This document shows, piece after piece, positions 25,061 to 33,618 of a DNA stretch of 39,485 bases. The first letter of the stretch is position 1. Every line of letters begins with the position of its first letter. Under the pieces are notes generated by a model that was not told where the DNA came from, did no database searches, and worked only from the letters and a program-made list of their open reading frames with translations. The stretch lies in assembly GCA_944387225.1 (NCBI GenBank), contig CALXDY010000103.1, positions 1 through 39,485 on the forward strand, written 5' to 3'. This stretch comes from an uncultured Oscillospiraceae bacterium (GTDB taxonomy: Bacteria; Bacillota; Clostridia; Oscillospirales; Oscillospiraceae). The position numbers were made by a program, and so were the translations under genes.

Positions 25061-27469
25061 TCACCTGTTTGACCCGCTCCCGGTTTCCTTCCCTGGCAAA
25101 TGGGACAGAATTCGGAAGCCATCTGCCGTCTCCTCCAAGGTCAGGACATCTCCCGGCATACCGTTCCCGTTGGGCAATTCCCACAGAGTGACCATGCCGT
25201 CCTGCCGAAGCCCGTATACGGGGACAAAGGTTCCGGGACCATAGTCACTGGTAAAGTTATACCAGGCGTCATATTCCGGCAGATAGATCACACCGTCCAT
25301 CCCCACACCGGACAAATCCCTGGTGGTGATGCCCGCATACTGTTCCAGCACCCCATCCACACTTTGCCGGGTGTAGCGGTGGATCGGAGTGGGTACCGGC
25401 ACCTCATTTTCATAGGGATACAGGGGCTGTTCCCTCAGCGCCTGAAATTCCGGGTTGTCCAGGTCGTCCTCCACCAGCTCATCACCGGGCAGGTACTGCA
25501 GAAACGTCTCGAAATTTAGTTCCTCTGGCCGGTGGTAGTAGGAGGTGAAAAAGGCGCTGGCCGGGTTGACCCCAACCGCCTGCTCTCCGTCCATAATCTC
25601 CGGCTGGAAGGCAATCTGGTATTCCTTCAGCTCCTCTTCCGTCAAGAAGTCTCCTAAGCCGCTCAGGTGCTCCAGGCGCTCCCCCCAGCCCAGCGGGCCT
25701 GTGGTCACGTCCCCGTCCTGTGTACTCAGCAGCAAGGCGCTGCGGCGCAGGAGGGCGTTGACCTCATCGGCGAAGGCCATCAGTTCCTCCCTCCGTTGGG
25801 AAACCTGTCGGATTTCAAAATCCAGGCTTCCCTCCTGCAGTACTGTTTCCCCTCCATTTTCCAAGGTAAAGAGGGTATAGTCGTAACTTGCAAACCCCGT
25901 GGAAATTCCAGGATTGTAGCGCAGCAGGCAGTCGCTGTTCTGGCTGTCCCGGTAGAGGTAGAGGGAATTCCATCCCAAATGGGGCGTACCGGCATCCTCC
26001 CGGAACAGCTCCGTCCCGTCCTCCTTCGTGACTACCAGCTGCCAGATCTGGCTGTTCATCTGCACAGCCTGGATGCGCTCCTCCTCCCCGTCTCTATCCA
26101 AGTCTGCGGAGGTAAGATATGTACTCCCCTGTCCATCCCATATCGTCTGCCAACAGGTAGGAAACGGATCATGTACAACATGATACAGGCTTCCTTCCCA
26201 TTCGGTCACGTCAATGCCGGAGCGCTGACTGCTGCCGTCAGCATAGACCACATTCACGTAAAAACTGTTCTCACCCGGTTCCATGGTTTCCTCCTCCCCC
26301 AGAGCGTCTCCCCGGGTAAAGGTCCGAAGCCAAGCCGACATCTCCTCCAATTGTTCCGGCCCAACCTCCATCACAGACTGGTGCCCTTCCAAACCGATTT
26401 CAGTGATCTCTTCTGTCTGGGAGAAGATATAGGGCTTTTCGATGGCGTTCTGCGCCCCGGTAAAGGTACACCCCACTGCCGCCGCCACAATCAATACGAC
26501 GGCTACCAAGGTGTAAGCTGCTGTTTTCGGCCCCTTGACCAACAGACGGATCCGCTCTTTCATTCCCCTTCCGCTGCCCGTCATACTGGTGGCCGTCAAC
26601 AGGGGATTGCCTCTCCCACGGCAGGTGACGGCCAGCAGCGTCCGGCCGTAGGCCGCCCGTTCTTCTTGCCCCAAGCGGCGGACAGTGGCCTCGTCACAGC
26701 ACAGCTCCTCATCCCTGCGGGACAGGATGGCAGCCAGCCATACCAGCGGATTGTACCAGTGAATCGCAAGGCACAGCCCCCGCAGAAGCCCCCAGATATG
26801 ATCTCCATGGCGGTAGTGGGTCAGCTCATGGGCCAGGCTGTGACGCAGCACAGTCTCATCGGACACCGTTTCCTCCGTTACATAGATGCATGGCCGTACC
26901 ACTCCAAACAGGCAGGGCGTCTGCGCCGCCCCAGTCACATAAACCGGTAAGGGGCAGCGCTCCGTTTCCAGGGGCCGACGGCTGCGGCGCAGCCCCTGGC
27001 CGAAGCGAAGATTAACCCATACCAGCCACAGCCCCAGTCCAATTGCTCCCGCTGCCCATAAGGCTGTCAGGCCCTCTCTCCACTGAGTGATTCCATCCCC
27101 AGCATCAGGCCCGGCGGCAGAACTGGATTCCACCTGGGGCAGCTCGGATGAAAAGGATTCGTCCGGCTTTAAAAGAGGCATCTGGGAATCAAGAGTATCA
27201 TCCGGTCCCACAACGGACAGTTCCGGCGTTACCTGATCCACATCCCCGATTCCGTAGGATAAGACGTTCTCCTCCCCGTTCAGCATACGTTCCGTCAAAT
27301 TCAGGACACTCCATGCCGTATCTCCCAGGCTCACAGGCACCAGCAGCCGCAGCAGCACCACGATCCATAGTCCATACTGCAGCCGCAGGCTGATCCGCCC
27401 AATGAGGCACCGGCGCAGGATAACAACCACCAAAATCAACACACTGGAGGCAACTGCCCATTCAATCAT
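25061..27469 (-). CDS. M56 (BlaR1/MecR1-family) membrane sensor protease
   Basis: An 802-aa sensor protease. The N-terminal third has four transmembrane segments (about 6-24, 30-48, 133-155, 325-345) and a cytoplasmic M56 zinc protease with HELTH at 214-218 (AHELTHYRHGD) and DEELCCDEATV. In the BlaR1 paradigm, signal binding outside triggers proteolysis that inactivates BlaI. The 455-residue C-terminal extracytoplasmic part does not show the SxxK and KTG motifs of a penicillin-binding sensor. It includes a calcium-loop-like DLDRDGEEE and DUF-type beta-rich sequence. The signal is therefore probably not a beta-lactam, or not bound covalently. Its start overlaps the blaI stop by 8 bases. Confidence 0.85.
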   Translation of the reverse strand: MIEWAVASSVLILVVVILRRCLIGRISLRLQYGLWIVVLLRLLVPVSLGDTAWSVLNLTERMLNGEENVLSYGIGDVDQVTPELSVVGPDDTLDSQMPLLKPDESFSSELPQVESSSAAGPDAGDGITQWREGLTALWAAGAIGLGLWLVWVNLRFGQGLRRSRRPLETERCPLPVYVTGAAQTPCLFGVVRPCIYVTEETVSDETVLRHSLAHELTHYRHGDHIWGLLRGLCLAIHWYNPLVWLAAILSRRDEELCCDEATVRRLGQEERAAYGRTLLAVTCRGRGNPLLTATSMTGSGRGMKERIRLLVKGPKTAAYTLVAVVLIVAAAVGCTFTGAQNAIEKPYIFSQTEEITEIGLEGHQSVMEVGPEQLEEMSAWLRTFTRGDALGEEETMEPGENSFYVNVVYADGSSQRSGIDVTEWEGSLYHVVHDPFPTCWQTIWDGQGSTYLTSADLDRDGEEERIQAVQMNSQIWQLVVTKEDGTELFREDAGTPHLGWNSLYLYRDSQNSDCLLRYNPGISTGFASYDYTLFTLENGGETVLQEGSLDFEIRQVSQRREELMAFADEVNALLRRSALLLSTQDGDVTTGPLGWGERLEHLSGLGDFLTEEELKEYQIAFQPEIMDGEQAVGVNPASAFFTSYYHRPEELNFETFLQYLPGDELVEDDLDNPEFQALREQPLYPYENEVPVPTPIHRYTRQSVDGVLEQYAGITTRDLSGVGMDGVIYLPEYDAWYNFTSDYGPGTFVPVYGLRQDGMVTLWELPNGNGMPGDVLTLEETADGFRILSHLPGKETGSGSNR

Positions 27470-27854
27470 GCCGCTCCTCCTCCAATCCCTTCAGCAGCTC
27501 ATAGAGCTCATCCAACTCCTCCCGGGACAGGGCCTGCTTTTGCGTCAGCGCACTGACCATCAGACTCAGGCTGCCCTGATACACCCGGCCCAGGAACTCC
27601 TCTGTCTCCCGCAGAGCGGCGTCTTCCCGCCGCAGCAGGGCCGAAAACACCTTGGGCCCCCGTTCCGGCTGGACACTTTCCACCGCTCCCTTGGCCTCCA
27701 GGCGGCTCAGCAGGGTCAGTGTGGTGCTTCGGCTCCAGCCGCAGCTTTCTTCCATCTGCCGTGTCACCTCACGCCCTGTGAGCGGTCCCGCTTCCCACAG
27801 ACACTCCATCACGTTCCACTCCGCCTGGGTCAGGCTGATTCCTTCCTCTGCCAT
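27462..27854 (-). CDS. BlaI/MecI-family transcriptional repressor
   Basis: A 130-aa winged-helix repressor of normal length. LTQAEWNVMECLWEAGPLT at the N-terminus and TTLTLLSRLEAKGAV in the recognition region are typical of BlaI/MecI. The C-terminal third (SREELDELYELLKGL) is the dimerisation helix pair. It should repress its own operon and be released when the partner M56 protease is activated. Its ATG follows GGAGGGAGAAC. Two repeated boxes upstream, one on the -35 hexamer and one just after the -10, are the probable binding sites. Targets elsewhere in the genome cannot be seen from here. Confidence 0.92.
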   Translation of the reverse strand: MAEEGISLTQAEWNVMECLWEAGPLTGREVTRQMEESCGWSRSTTLTLLSRLEAKGAVESVQPERGPKVFSALLRREDAALRETEEFLGRVYQGSLSLMVSALTQKQALSREELDELYELLKGLEEERHD

Positions 27855-27870
27855 GTTCTCCCTCCTTTCT

Positions 27871-27885
27871 GTCTACTTCTGTAAA
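27871..27885. promoter_or_regulatory. BlaI-type operator box, promoter-proximal to blaI
   Basis: Plus-strand GTCTACTTCTGTAAA. It matches the box at 27903-27917 at 12 of 15 positions (common form GTCTACnTnTGTnAA) and carries the TAC/TGTA-type half-sites known for BlaI/MecI operators. It lies between the -10 and the blaI start, within the predicted transcript start region. Confidence 0.6.
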
Positions 27886-27888
27886 CAC

Positions 27889-27917
27889 ATTGTATCCCAT
27901 TAGTCTACATTTGTCAA
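27889..27917 (-). promoter_or_regulatory. Strong promoter of the blaI-M56 operon
   Basis: On the minus strand TTGACA (27917-27912), a 17-base spacer and TACAAT (27894-27889) form a near-consensus sigma-A promoter. It points at blaI, with the start near 27882. The -35 lies inside an operator box. Confidence 0.85.
27903..27917. promoter_or_regulatory. BlaI-type operator box overlapping the -35
   Basis: Plus-strand GTCTACATTTGTCAA, a repeat of the box at 27871-27885. The two are 32 bases apart start to start, about three helical turns, so dimers would bind the same face of the DNA. Occupation of this box would block the -35 hexamer. Confidence 0.65.
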
Positions 27918-27980
27918 CAATAGTGATGGCTTATTCCACCTAATCCCGGCACACTTATTGCCTCAGTAAGCTTAAACGAA

Positions 27981-28021
27981 CGGGGCCCGGCGGCGCACAT
28001 GCGCCGTCGGGCCCCGTTTTT
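27981..28021. terminator. GC-rich hairpin terminator after the SLH/transglutaminase gene
   Basis: CGGGGCCCGGCGGCGCA (27981-27997) pairs with 28000-28016 over 17 base pairs with one G-U, followed by TTTTT on the plus strand. On the minus strand the stem is followed by TTCGTTTAAG. It lies between the end of the SLH gene and the blaI promoter, and it probably stops the minus-strand SLH transcript. The stretch 28022-28171 holds no gene. Confidence 0.75.
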
Positions 28022-28171
28022 ATCCGGACTTAGATATCCTTGTTTGTCCATCCCTCCGTCTCAAACAACCCGGATTCGTTGAGGGGACTGCCTTACTGCC
28101 TCTGCTGGAGGGCCTGGGCAGGGGCAACCAGATCTTTACGTCCGCTGTTTTTGTTGCTGCTGCGCCTTTTC

Positions 28172-29926
28172 CTATTCCAGGGTGTCGGGCAGGCTTTCGT
28201 TATCATATCTGGTACTGGTGCACTGGATGGTGGTGCCGATCCAACTGGTATGCCGGTTGGCCTTCATGTAGGTGTCGCTTTTCAGGAAGTAGTCATAGCG
28301 CACATACCCCTCCCGATTGGGGACAGGGTCGTCCCAAGTGGTATCCACATGGTACCACTCCCCGCCGATCTGAACCAAATTCCATGCGTGGCTGCCGTTG
28401 GCAACGCCGCTGATCGTTTCACAGGGAATATCCGCCGCCGTCAGCAGTGCCTCATAGGCCTTGGCATACCCCGAGCATACCGCCACTCCCTCTATCAGCG
28501 CGCCGTTGGCTGTGTAAGAGAGCGCCGGGATGGTGTTGCGGAGGTAGTTGTCATAGTCATATGCACAGTGGAGGATCAGATAATCATGCAGCGCCTTGGC
28601 AGCATCATAATCGCTCATGTCAGCGGTCACCACATCCGCTACAATCTCCTCCGCTTTGTCTATAACTTCCTGGCTGGCCGGCGTATCCGTGCCGCTGGAT
28701 ACATAATAGATCACGCCGATGGTCTTGGCTTGTCTGCCCTCCGGCTCCAGGCAGCTCACCACGGAAATCCGGTAGGGATTTCTGCCGTCAATATCCGCGA
28801 TCTCCCGGGCTGCGGCCAGCAGCTGGGAAGATTCAATGTGGTATGGGGCTACATCGATATTGGTCTGTCCTGACGCAAAGCCATTAACAATGGCCGCCTT
28901 GGCAGCATCCAGATCGGACAGAGACACCACGTCCTCAGATCCTCCCGTTTGCTCCGCGTCGTTTCCATCGGAAAACTGCTTCCAGATGGAATATATCACA
29001 TCGGACCTGGGACAACTGGCCTTTGCGGAGAAATTCAGTCCATCCGTCAGGCCGCTGCGGCTGGCCCAGTCCACAGCTGCCTGAGACCAATCGCTGCCGG
29101 ACAGGCTTTCTCCGGCGGCCTTGCAGATAAAGGTAAAGATCTGATCATACGTCAAGGTCACATTGGGGCCAAACTGATCGGCACTGATCCCCGCGGTGAC
29201 ACCCTGTTCCACCGCCCAGAGAACCGGCTTATAGAAGTAGTCTGAGCTGGATACATCGGTAAAGGGACAGGCGGAGCCGACGGGCTCCGGCGAGCCAACG
29301 GCCCGCCACAGGAAGGTTGCCGCCTGGCCCCGGGTCACGGCATTGGCCGGTGAGAAGGTGGTGTCACTTGTGCCGCTGGTAACTCCCTGCTCCAGAGCCC
29401 AGGCCACCGCATTGGCATAGTAATCGGTAGCCCGCACGTCGGTAAGGCCCTGGAATGGGACTCCGTGGGTTGTGCCCGCATCGGCCATTTTGGTACCAAA
29501 GGCCTGATCCAGTTCGTACAGCAGCTCCTGCCCCACCACGGTATCCGATTTTCCATCCCGGGTGTCGTACTGGGCCACAAAGGTGTATCCATAGGGATAG
29601 GTGTCGCTGTTCACCACCGAGCATTTGTAGTACAGATCTACCACCAGATTGGCCGGAATGACCATACCATCCAACCTCAGCATCATCTTCTTCAGGGTGG
29701 GCGTATAGGTAGCGCCGCCATAGATCAGTACATTTCCTTCAGACGGCCATTGGAACACGGCAGAATTACGCACGTTACTAAAATCAATGATGGCGTCATA
29801 GGGGTCCAGATTCAACTCCTTCCCCTGAGTCCCGTTCAGCTCCACTCCGCCCGCTGCTCTGGCCGGTATGATTCCTGCTGTCAGGATTGCAATCAGCAGC
29901 AGGCTTTTCTGTATCCATCGCTTCAT
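28172..29926 (-). CDS. Secreted SLH-domain protein with transglutaminase-like domain
   Basis: A 584-aa exported protein. It has a signal peptide (residues 1-24, KRWIQKSLLLIAILTAG then ARA-A), an N-terminal beta region of about 120 residues, then three SLH repeats (about 165-330: the TDVRATDYYANAVAWALEQG type), which anchor proteins to cell-wall polysaccharide. The C-terminal transglutaminase-like domain has the catalytic triad Cys484 (VAVCSGYA), His513 (GSHAWN) and Asp528 (YHVDTTWDD). Such domains act as cysteine proteases or amidases, or crosslink proteins, on the cell surface. The substrate is unknown. It is a single-gene unit with its own promoter and terminator. Confidence 0.9.
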   Translation of the reverse strand: MKRWIQKSLLLIAILTAGIIPARAAGGVELNGTQGKELNLDPYDAIIDFSNVRNSAVFQWPSEGNVLIYGGATYTPTLKKMMLRLDGMVIPANLVVDLYYKCSVVNSDTYPYGYTFVAQYDTRDGKSDTVVGQELLYELDQAFGTKMADAGTTHGVPFQGLTDVRATDYYANAVAWALEQGVTSGTSDTTFSPANAVTRGQAATFLWRAVGSPEPVGSACPFTDVSSSDYFYKPVLWAVEQGVTAGISADQFGPNVTLTYDQIFTFICKAAGESLSGSDWSQAAVDWASRSGLTDGLNFSAKASCPRSDVIYSIWKQFSDGNDAEQTGGSEDVVSLSDLDAAKAAIVNGFASGQTNIDVAPYHIESSQLLAAAREIADIDGRNPYRISVVSCLEPEGRQAKTIGVIYYVSSGTDTPASQEVIDKAEEIVADVVTADMSDYDAAKALHDYLILHCAYDYDNYLRNTIPALSYTANGALIEGVAVCSGYAKAYEALLTAADIPCETISGVANGSHAWNLVQIGGEWYHVDTTWDDPVPNREGYVRYDYFLKSDTYMKANRHTSWIGTTIQCTSTRYDNESLPDTLE

Positions 29927-30065
29927 AAATCATTCTCCTCCTTCTTGACTTCCACCCTTGTTTTCTTCCACGTGTACGGCAGATTCAGAAGAGCGATGCA
30001 GCTTCTCCCTGGAATATCGCCGTCTTTCGTGCACAATAGCCAAATTTTAGAGTTCCATCAAGCTA

Positions 30066-30094
30066 ATCTTATACGATTGTAGACACAAAATCAA
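30066..30094 (-). promoter_or_regulatory. Promoter of the SLH/transglutaminase gene
   Basis: On the minus strand TTGATT (30094-30089), 17 bases and TAAGAT (30071-30066) precede a leader of about 130 bases to the ATG at 29926. The leader ends with AAGGAGGAG, a strong Shine-Dalgarno site. The promoter stands just behind the kdpE terminator hairpin. Confidence 0.5.
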
Positions 30095-30106
30095 TTCCAA
30101 AAAGAA

Positions 30107-30134
30107 ACCGCTCGAATCCAAAGATTCAAGCGGT
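30107..30134 (-). terminator. Terminator of the ktr-kdp operon
   Basis: ACCGCTCGAATC (30107-30118) pairs with GATTCAAGCGGT (30123-30134) over 12 base pairs with one G-U, loop CAAA. On the minus strand it is followed by TTTCTTTTTGG. It lies 110 bases downstream of the kdpE stop. The bases between (30135-30244) show nothing else. Confidence 0.75.
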
Positions 30135-30244
30135 CAAAACACAGACGTCCTGCTCCATCCTGACGATCGTATTTTTGTCCACCGCAGGCCAAGACGAGGG
30201 GCAGAGACGCTTTGGTCATTGGCGGAATTCCTCCCCCTGTGTAC

Positions 30245-30946
30245 CTACTCAACTCTCATCATACGATATCCGACCCCAATGTGCGTCTGAATATACTGCG
30301 GTGAGCCAGGCTCTTTTTCCAGCTTCTTACGCAAAGTCGCCATGAACACGCGAAGAGAGGCCACATCATTTTCCCAGCTCCGGCCCCAGATCTGTTGTGT
30401 AATGAATGTGTGTGTCAGTACTTTCCCCACATTTTTGCACAGCAAGCACAGCAACTTATACTCGCTGGGGGTCAAGTGGAGCTCCTGCCCATCCAAAAAT
30501 GCACATCCAGCCGCATAGTCCACTTTCAGCTTCCCATTTGTAAATACCGCTTCCGTATTTGCCGAGCCAACCTGAAGCGCCGTTAACCGTCTCTGTGTCA
30601 CGCGAAGCCGTGCCAGCAATTCTTCCACAGAAAAAGGCTTTGTCAAGTAATCATCTGCACCGGCATCCAGCGCATCAATCTTATCGGTATCTTCACTCCG
30701 GGCGCTGATTACAATGATGGGTAAATTCGACCAGGAGCGGACTTTGTGAATAACCTCCACCCCGTCCATATCCGGCAATCCAAGATCCAACAAAATGATA
30801 TCCGGATTATGAGAGGATGCTTCCAAAACAGCAGATTCTCCGTTTGCCGCCGTAAGGAATCGGTAATCATGGGCTTTTAACGTCGTAGTAATCAGGTTAC
30901 GAACCGGTCTATCGTCCTCAACCACTAAAATCAACGGTTTATTCAT
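30245..30946 (-). CDS. kdpE: KdpE-type OmpR-family response regulator
   Basis: A 233-aa regulator of standard length. The receiver domain has DD at 11-12, phospho-acceptor Asp54 in LLDLGLPDMDG and the conserved Lys in DYLTKPF. The C-terminal winged helix (LTPSEYKLLCLL, RVFMATLRKKLE, IGVGYRM) is of the OmpR/PhoB DNA-binding type. Its ATG overlaps the kdpD stop by 8 bases, so the pair is coupled. Here it probably controls the ktr genes transcribed in the same direction upstream, as no kdpFABC is present in the window. The phospho-site and winged helix are intact. Confidence 0.92.
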   Translation of the reverse strand: MNKPLILVVEDDRPVRNLITTTLKAHDYRFLTAANGESAVLEASSHNPDIILLDLGLPDMDGVEVIHKVRSWSNLPIIVISARSEDTDKIDALDAGADDYLTKPFSVEELLARLRVTQRRLTALQVGSANTEAVFTNGKLKVDYAAGCAFLDGQELHLTPSEYKLLCLLCKNVGKVLTHTFITQQIWGRSWENDVASLRVFMATLRKKLEKEPGSPQYIQTHIGVGYRMMRVE

Positions 30947-33578
30947 GCAGCTCTACCTCCCCGGCTGGTACAGAAAATGTAAAGATGGCACCATGGGGCA
31001 ATTGATCCGTGACGGTAATTTCTCCTCCATGTGCGTTGACGATGGATTTGCACAGTGCTAAGCCCAGCCCCATGCTGCGGCGGCTGTCGGCGATCTGATT
31101 GGACGCACTGTAAAACATATCAAAAATATAGGGCTTGGCCTGATCCGGAACCCCCGGGCCGTTGTCGGACACGGAAACGTAAACAAAGTTTCCTTGTTTC
31201 CGCCACCCAATGTGGATTTCAGAACCTGGCGGTGTATACTTGATGGCATTATCCACAATATTAATTATGACCTGAATGATCAGCTTCGCATCTACCTGTA
31301 CCAAGAGATATTCTTCGCTGTTCTGCACATTCAAATGGTACTCCACGCTTTTCCGGTTAATATGTCGAAGCGCTTCCGAAACAATCTCATCCATCAGTTC
31401 TGTTGATATACGCAGGTTCATCCGCCCATCTTCCAAGCGGCTGACCGATAACAGATTTTCTACCAGATTGATAAGCCACATGGCATCATCATAAATATCG
31501 GTATACATCTGTTCCTTTGTCTTCTCATCAAACAAATTTCCGTTGGAGAGCAGATTGTTGGCGTTTCCTGAAATGGAAGTAAGCGGTGTACGCAGATCAT
31601 GGGAAATCGAACGCAGCAGATTGGCGCGAAGCTGTTCATTTTTCGCCAATGCGGCTGCCGCTTCTTTTTCCTCCAGGTTCTTCTGATTTTCAAGGGCAAG
31701 TGCACATTCACCCAATACAGAGAACAGGATGCTTGTCTCAAAGGAATCCAGCGGCTTATCCAATGCGGCAATCCCTACAACTCCATATACCTGCTTACCT
31801 GTGCGGACCGATAGATAGGTGCAGCAAGCGTCGGAAAGTGTGTCCGTTCCCGCTCCTGCCCGCTTATTATTCGTCAGGACCCACCTTGCTACGTTTTGCT
31901 CCTTCTGCGTCGTGTAGCTGTCGGTGGACTTGGCTTCATCCAATAGGAATACTTCCGGGGCCATCAATTTTTCTTGTTCGACGCGGTATGCAACGATGTC
32001 CCGCTGAAAGATCTTCAACAGCTGCCTTGCTGTAACCGAAATAATTTCTTCCTGATTTCGCGCCTTTTGGAGGCGCTGGTCGGTTTCAAAAAGAAGTTTT
32101 GTCCGCCATGCCACTTGGGCGGAACGCTTGGCATGAGATTTCAGCCTCGATGCCAACGAGCCGGTAATCAGGGAAGCAAGGAACATGATCAGAAATGTAA
32201 CTGGATATGCGCTGTCATACGCGTGCAGAGAAAACCGCGGTTCCGTAAAAAAGAAATTAAATGCCAGCACACTGACAATCGAGGCAATAAAACTGCAAAT
32301 GGAACTTTTCGTGGACACCGAAACCAACATAACCCCTAAAATATACAGGGTAATAATGTTGGCATCCGTGAAGCCCCAGTTGTAAAATAAAAATCCGATT
32401 AGTGTACTTAGGATAAGAATCGACAAACTTTTCAAGAGATCCATCACAGACACGGCCTGCATGTGCATGAATTCCCAATGTCTGGCAGCGAAATGTTTGT
32501 TTAATCCATTATCCGGAATGATATGAATATCCAGCTCAGGGGTAAGCTCTATCAAGCGTTCTGTCAAGGATGCCTTTCCCAGCCATGGACGGGGCATTCC
32601 ACTGCGGCCCAGCACAATCTTTGTCACGCCAGACAGCCGTGAAAATTCAGCAATCTGATATGCCACATCGTCTCCATAAACAGTCTCAACCGACGCTCCC
32701 AGCTGCTGTGCCAGATGAACATTGGCCTGAAGCCGCTCTTTATCCGCCTGAGTGATCCATTGGAACTCTTTCGTTTCCACAAATAACGCCGTGAAGCCAC
32801 ATCGAAAAGCCCCCGCCATTCGAGCGGCTGTACGTATAATCTTCTCATTCGAGGGGGCGGAAGACAGGCACACCAGAATGTGTTCATGGGCTCGGTACCC
32901 TGTTTGGCTGTGATTGGCCTGGGTGTACAAAGCCGCCCGATCCGCACAGCGGCGCAACCCAATTTCCCGAAGCGCACTTAATTGGGATAACGAGCAGTGG
33001 GAAAGCAACTCTCCCCTTTTTTGTTGCAGCAGCCGCTGCTGCAGCCGTTCTGGCTCAACATCAATAAACTCCACCTGGGTCGCCCGGTCAAACACATGAT
33101 CCGGAATACGGTCCAGGATAGGCTTGTTCAGAATCGAGAACACAGGATCCTGAATGCTTTCAATATGCAGGATATCCAGCGTTGTGTATACATCCACACC
33201 CGCTTTCAGTAACTCCTCAATATCCTGATACCGTTTCCTGTGGCGGGAATTGTCCGCATTTCTGTGGGAGATCTCATCAATCAAAATAAGCTGCGGACGC
33301 CTTTTCAAACCGGCATCCAGATTCATGTCATCGACTGACTGCCCATTTGACTGCGCCGCTTTACAGGGCACGCTCTCGAAAATAGCGGCTAATTCTTTGG
33401 TGTCAGGCCACTGCTCTGAGGGATTCAAGCCAATCACCACATCCACTCCAGCTGTCTTGGCCTTTTCCGCCGCCTTCAGCATAGCGTAGCTTTTTCCGGC
33501 GCCAGAAAAATAGCTCGCAAAGATCGTAAGCTTTCCTTGTTTTTTTACCGGATCTCCCATTTGTTTATCGACAGCCAT
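30939..33578 (-). CDS. kdpD: KdpD-type osmosensitive potassium sensor kinase
   Basis: An 879-aa kinase with full KdpD architecture. The N-terminal KdpD domain (1-215) carries a Walker-like GAGKSYAML and a Walker B LILIDE, a USP-like domain spans about 235-360, and four closely spaced transmembrane helices (DUF4118) lie at about 385-490. A GAF-like region (515-640) is followed by HisKA with His660 (SISHDLRTPLTS) and HATPase_c with DNAIKYTPPG, DNGPGVP and GLGLALC. In the Walker A region the usual first Gly (GxxxGxGK[ST]) is Ser. The protein should sense potassium or turgor and phosphorylate KdpE. GGAGGAGGG precedes the ATG. Confidence 0.93.
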   Translation of the reverse strand: MAVDKQMGDPVKKQGKLTIFASYFSGAGKSYAMLKAAEKAKTAGVDVVIGLNPSEQWPDTKELAAIFESVPCKAAQSNGQSVDDMNLDAGLKRRPQLILIDEISHRNADNSRHRKRYQDIEELLKAGVDVYTTLDILHIESIQDPVFSILNKPILDRIPDHVFDRATQVEFIDVEPERLQQRLLQQKRGELLSHCSLSQLSALREIGLRRCADRAALYTQANHSQTGYRAHEHILVCLSSAPSNEKIIRTAARMAGAFRCGFTALFVETKEFQWITQADKERLQANVHLAQQLGASVETVYGDDVAYQIAEFSRLSGVTKIVLGRSGMPRPWLGKASLTERLIELTPELDIHIIPDNGLNKHFAARHWEFMHMQAVSVMDLLKSLSILILSTLIGFLFYNWGFTDANIITLYILGVMLVSVSTKSSICSFIASIVSVLAFNFFFTEPRFSLHAYDSAYPVTFLIMFLASLITGSLASRLKSHAKRSAQVAWRTKLLFETDQRLQKARNQEEIISVTARQLLKIFQRDIVAYRVEQEKLMAPEVFLLDEAKSTDSYTTQKEQNVARWVLTNNKRAGAGTDTLSDACCTYLSVRTGKQVYGVVGIAALDKPLDSFETSILFSVLGECALALENQKNLEEKEAAAALAKNEQLRANLLRSISHDLRTPLTSISGNANNLLSNGNLFDEKTKEQMYTDIYDDAMWLINLVENLLSVSRLEDGRMNLRISTELMDEIVSEALRHINRKSVEYHLNVQNSEEYLLVQVDAKLIIQVIINIVDNAIKYTPPGSEIHIGWRKQGNFVYVSVSDNGPGVPDQAKPYIFDMFYSASNQIADSRRSMGLGLALCKSIVNAHGGEITVTDQLPHGAIFTFSVPAGEVELHE

Positions 33579-33618
33579 TGCAGTTCCCTCCTCCCCGCGG
33601 AATTATTATAGCACAATG

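Noticed and set aside
25061..26430. Beta-lactam sensor domain of BlaR1 type in the M56 protein
   Set aside because: No SxxK, SxN or KTG triad in the C-terminal part.
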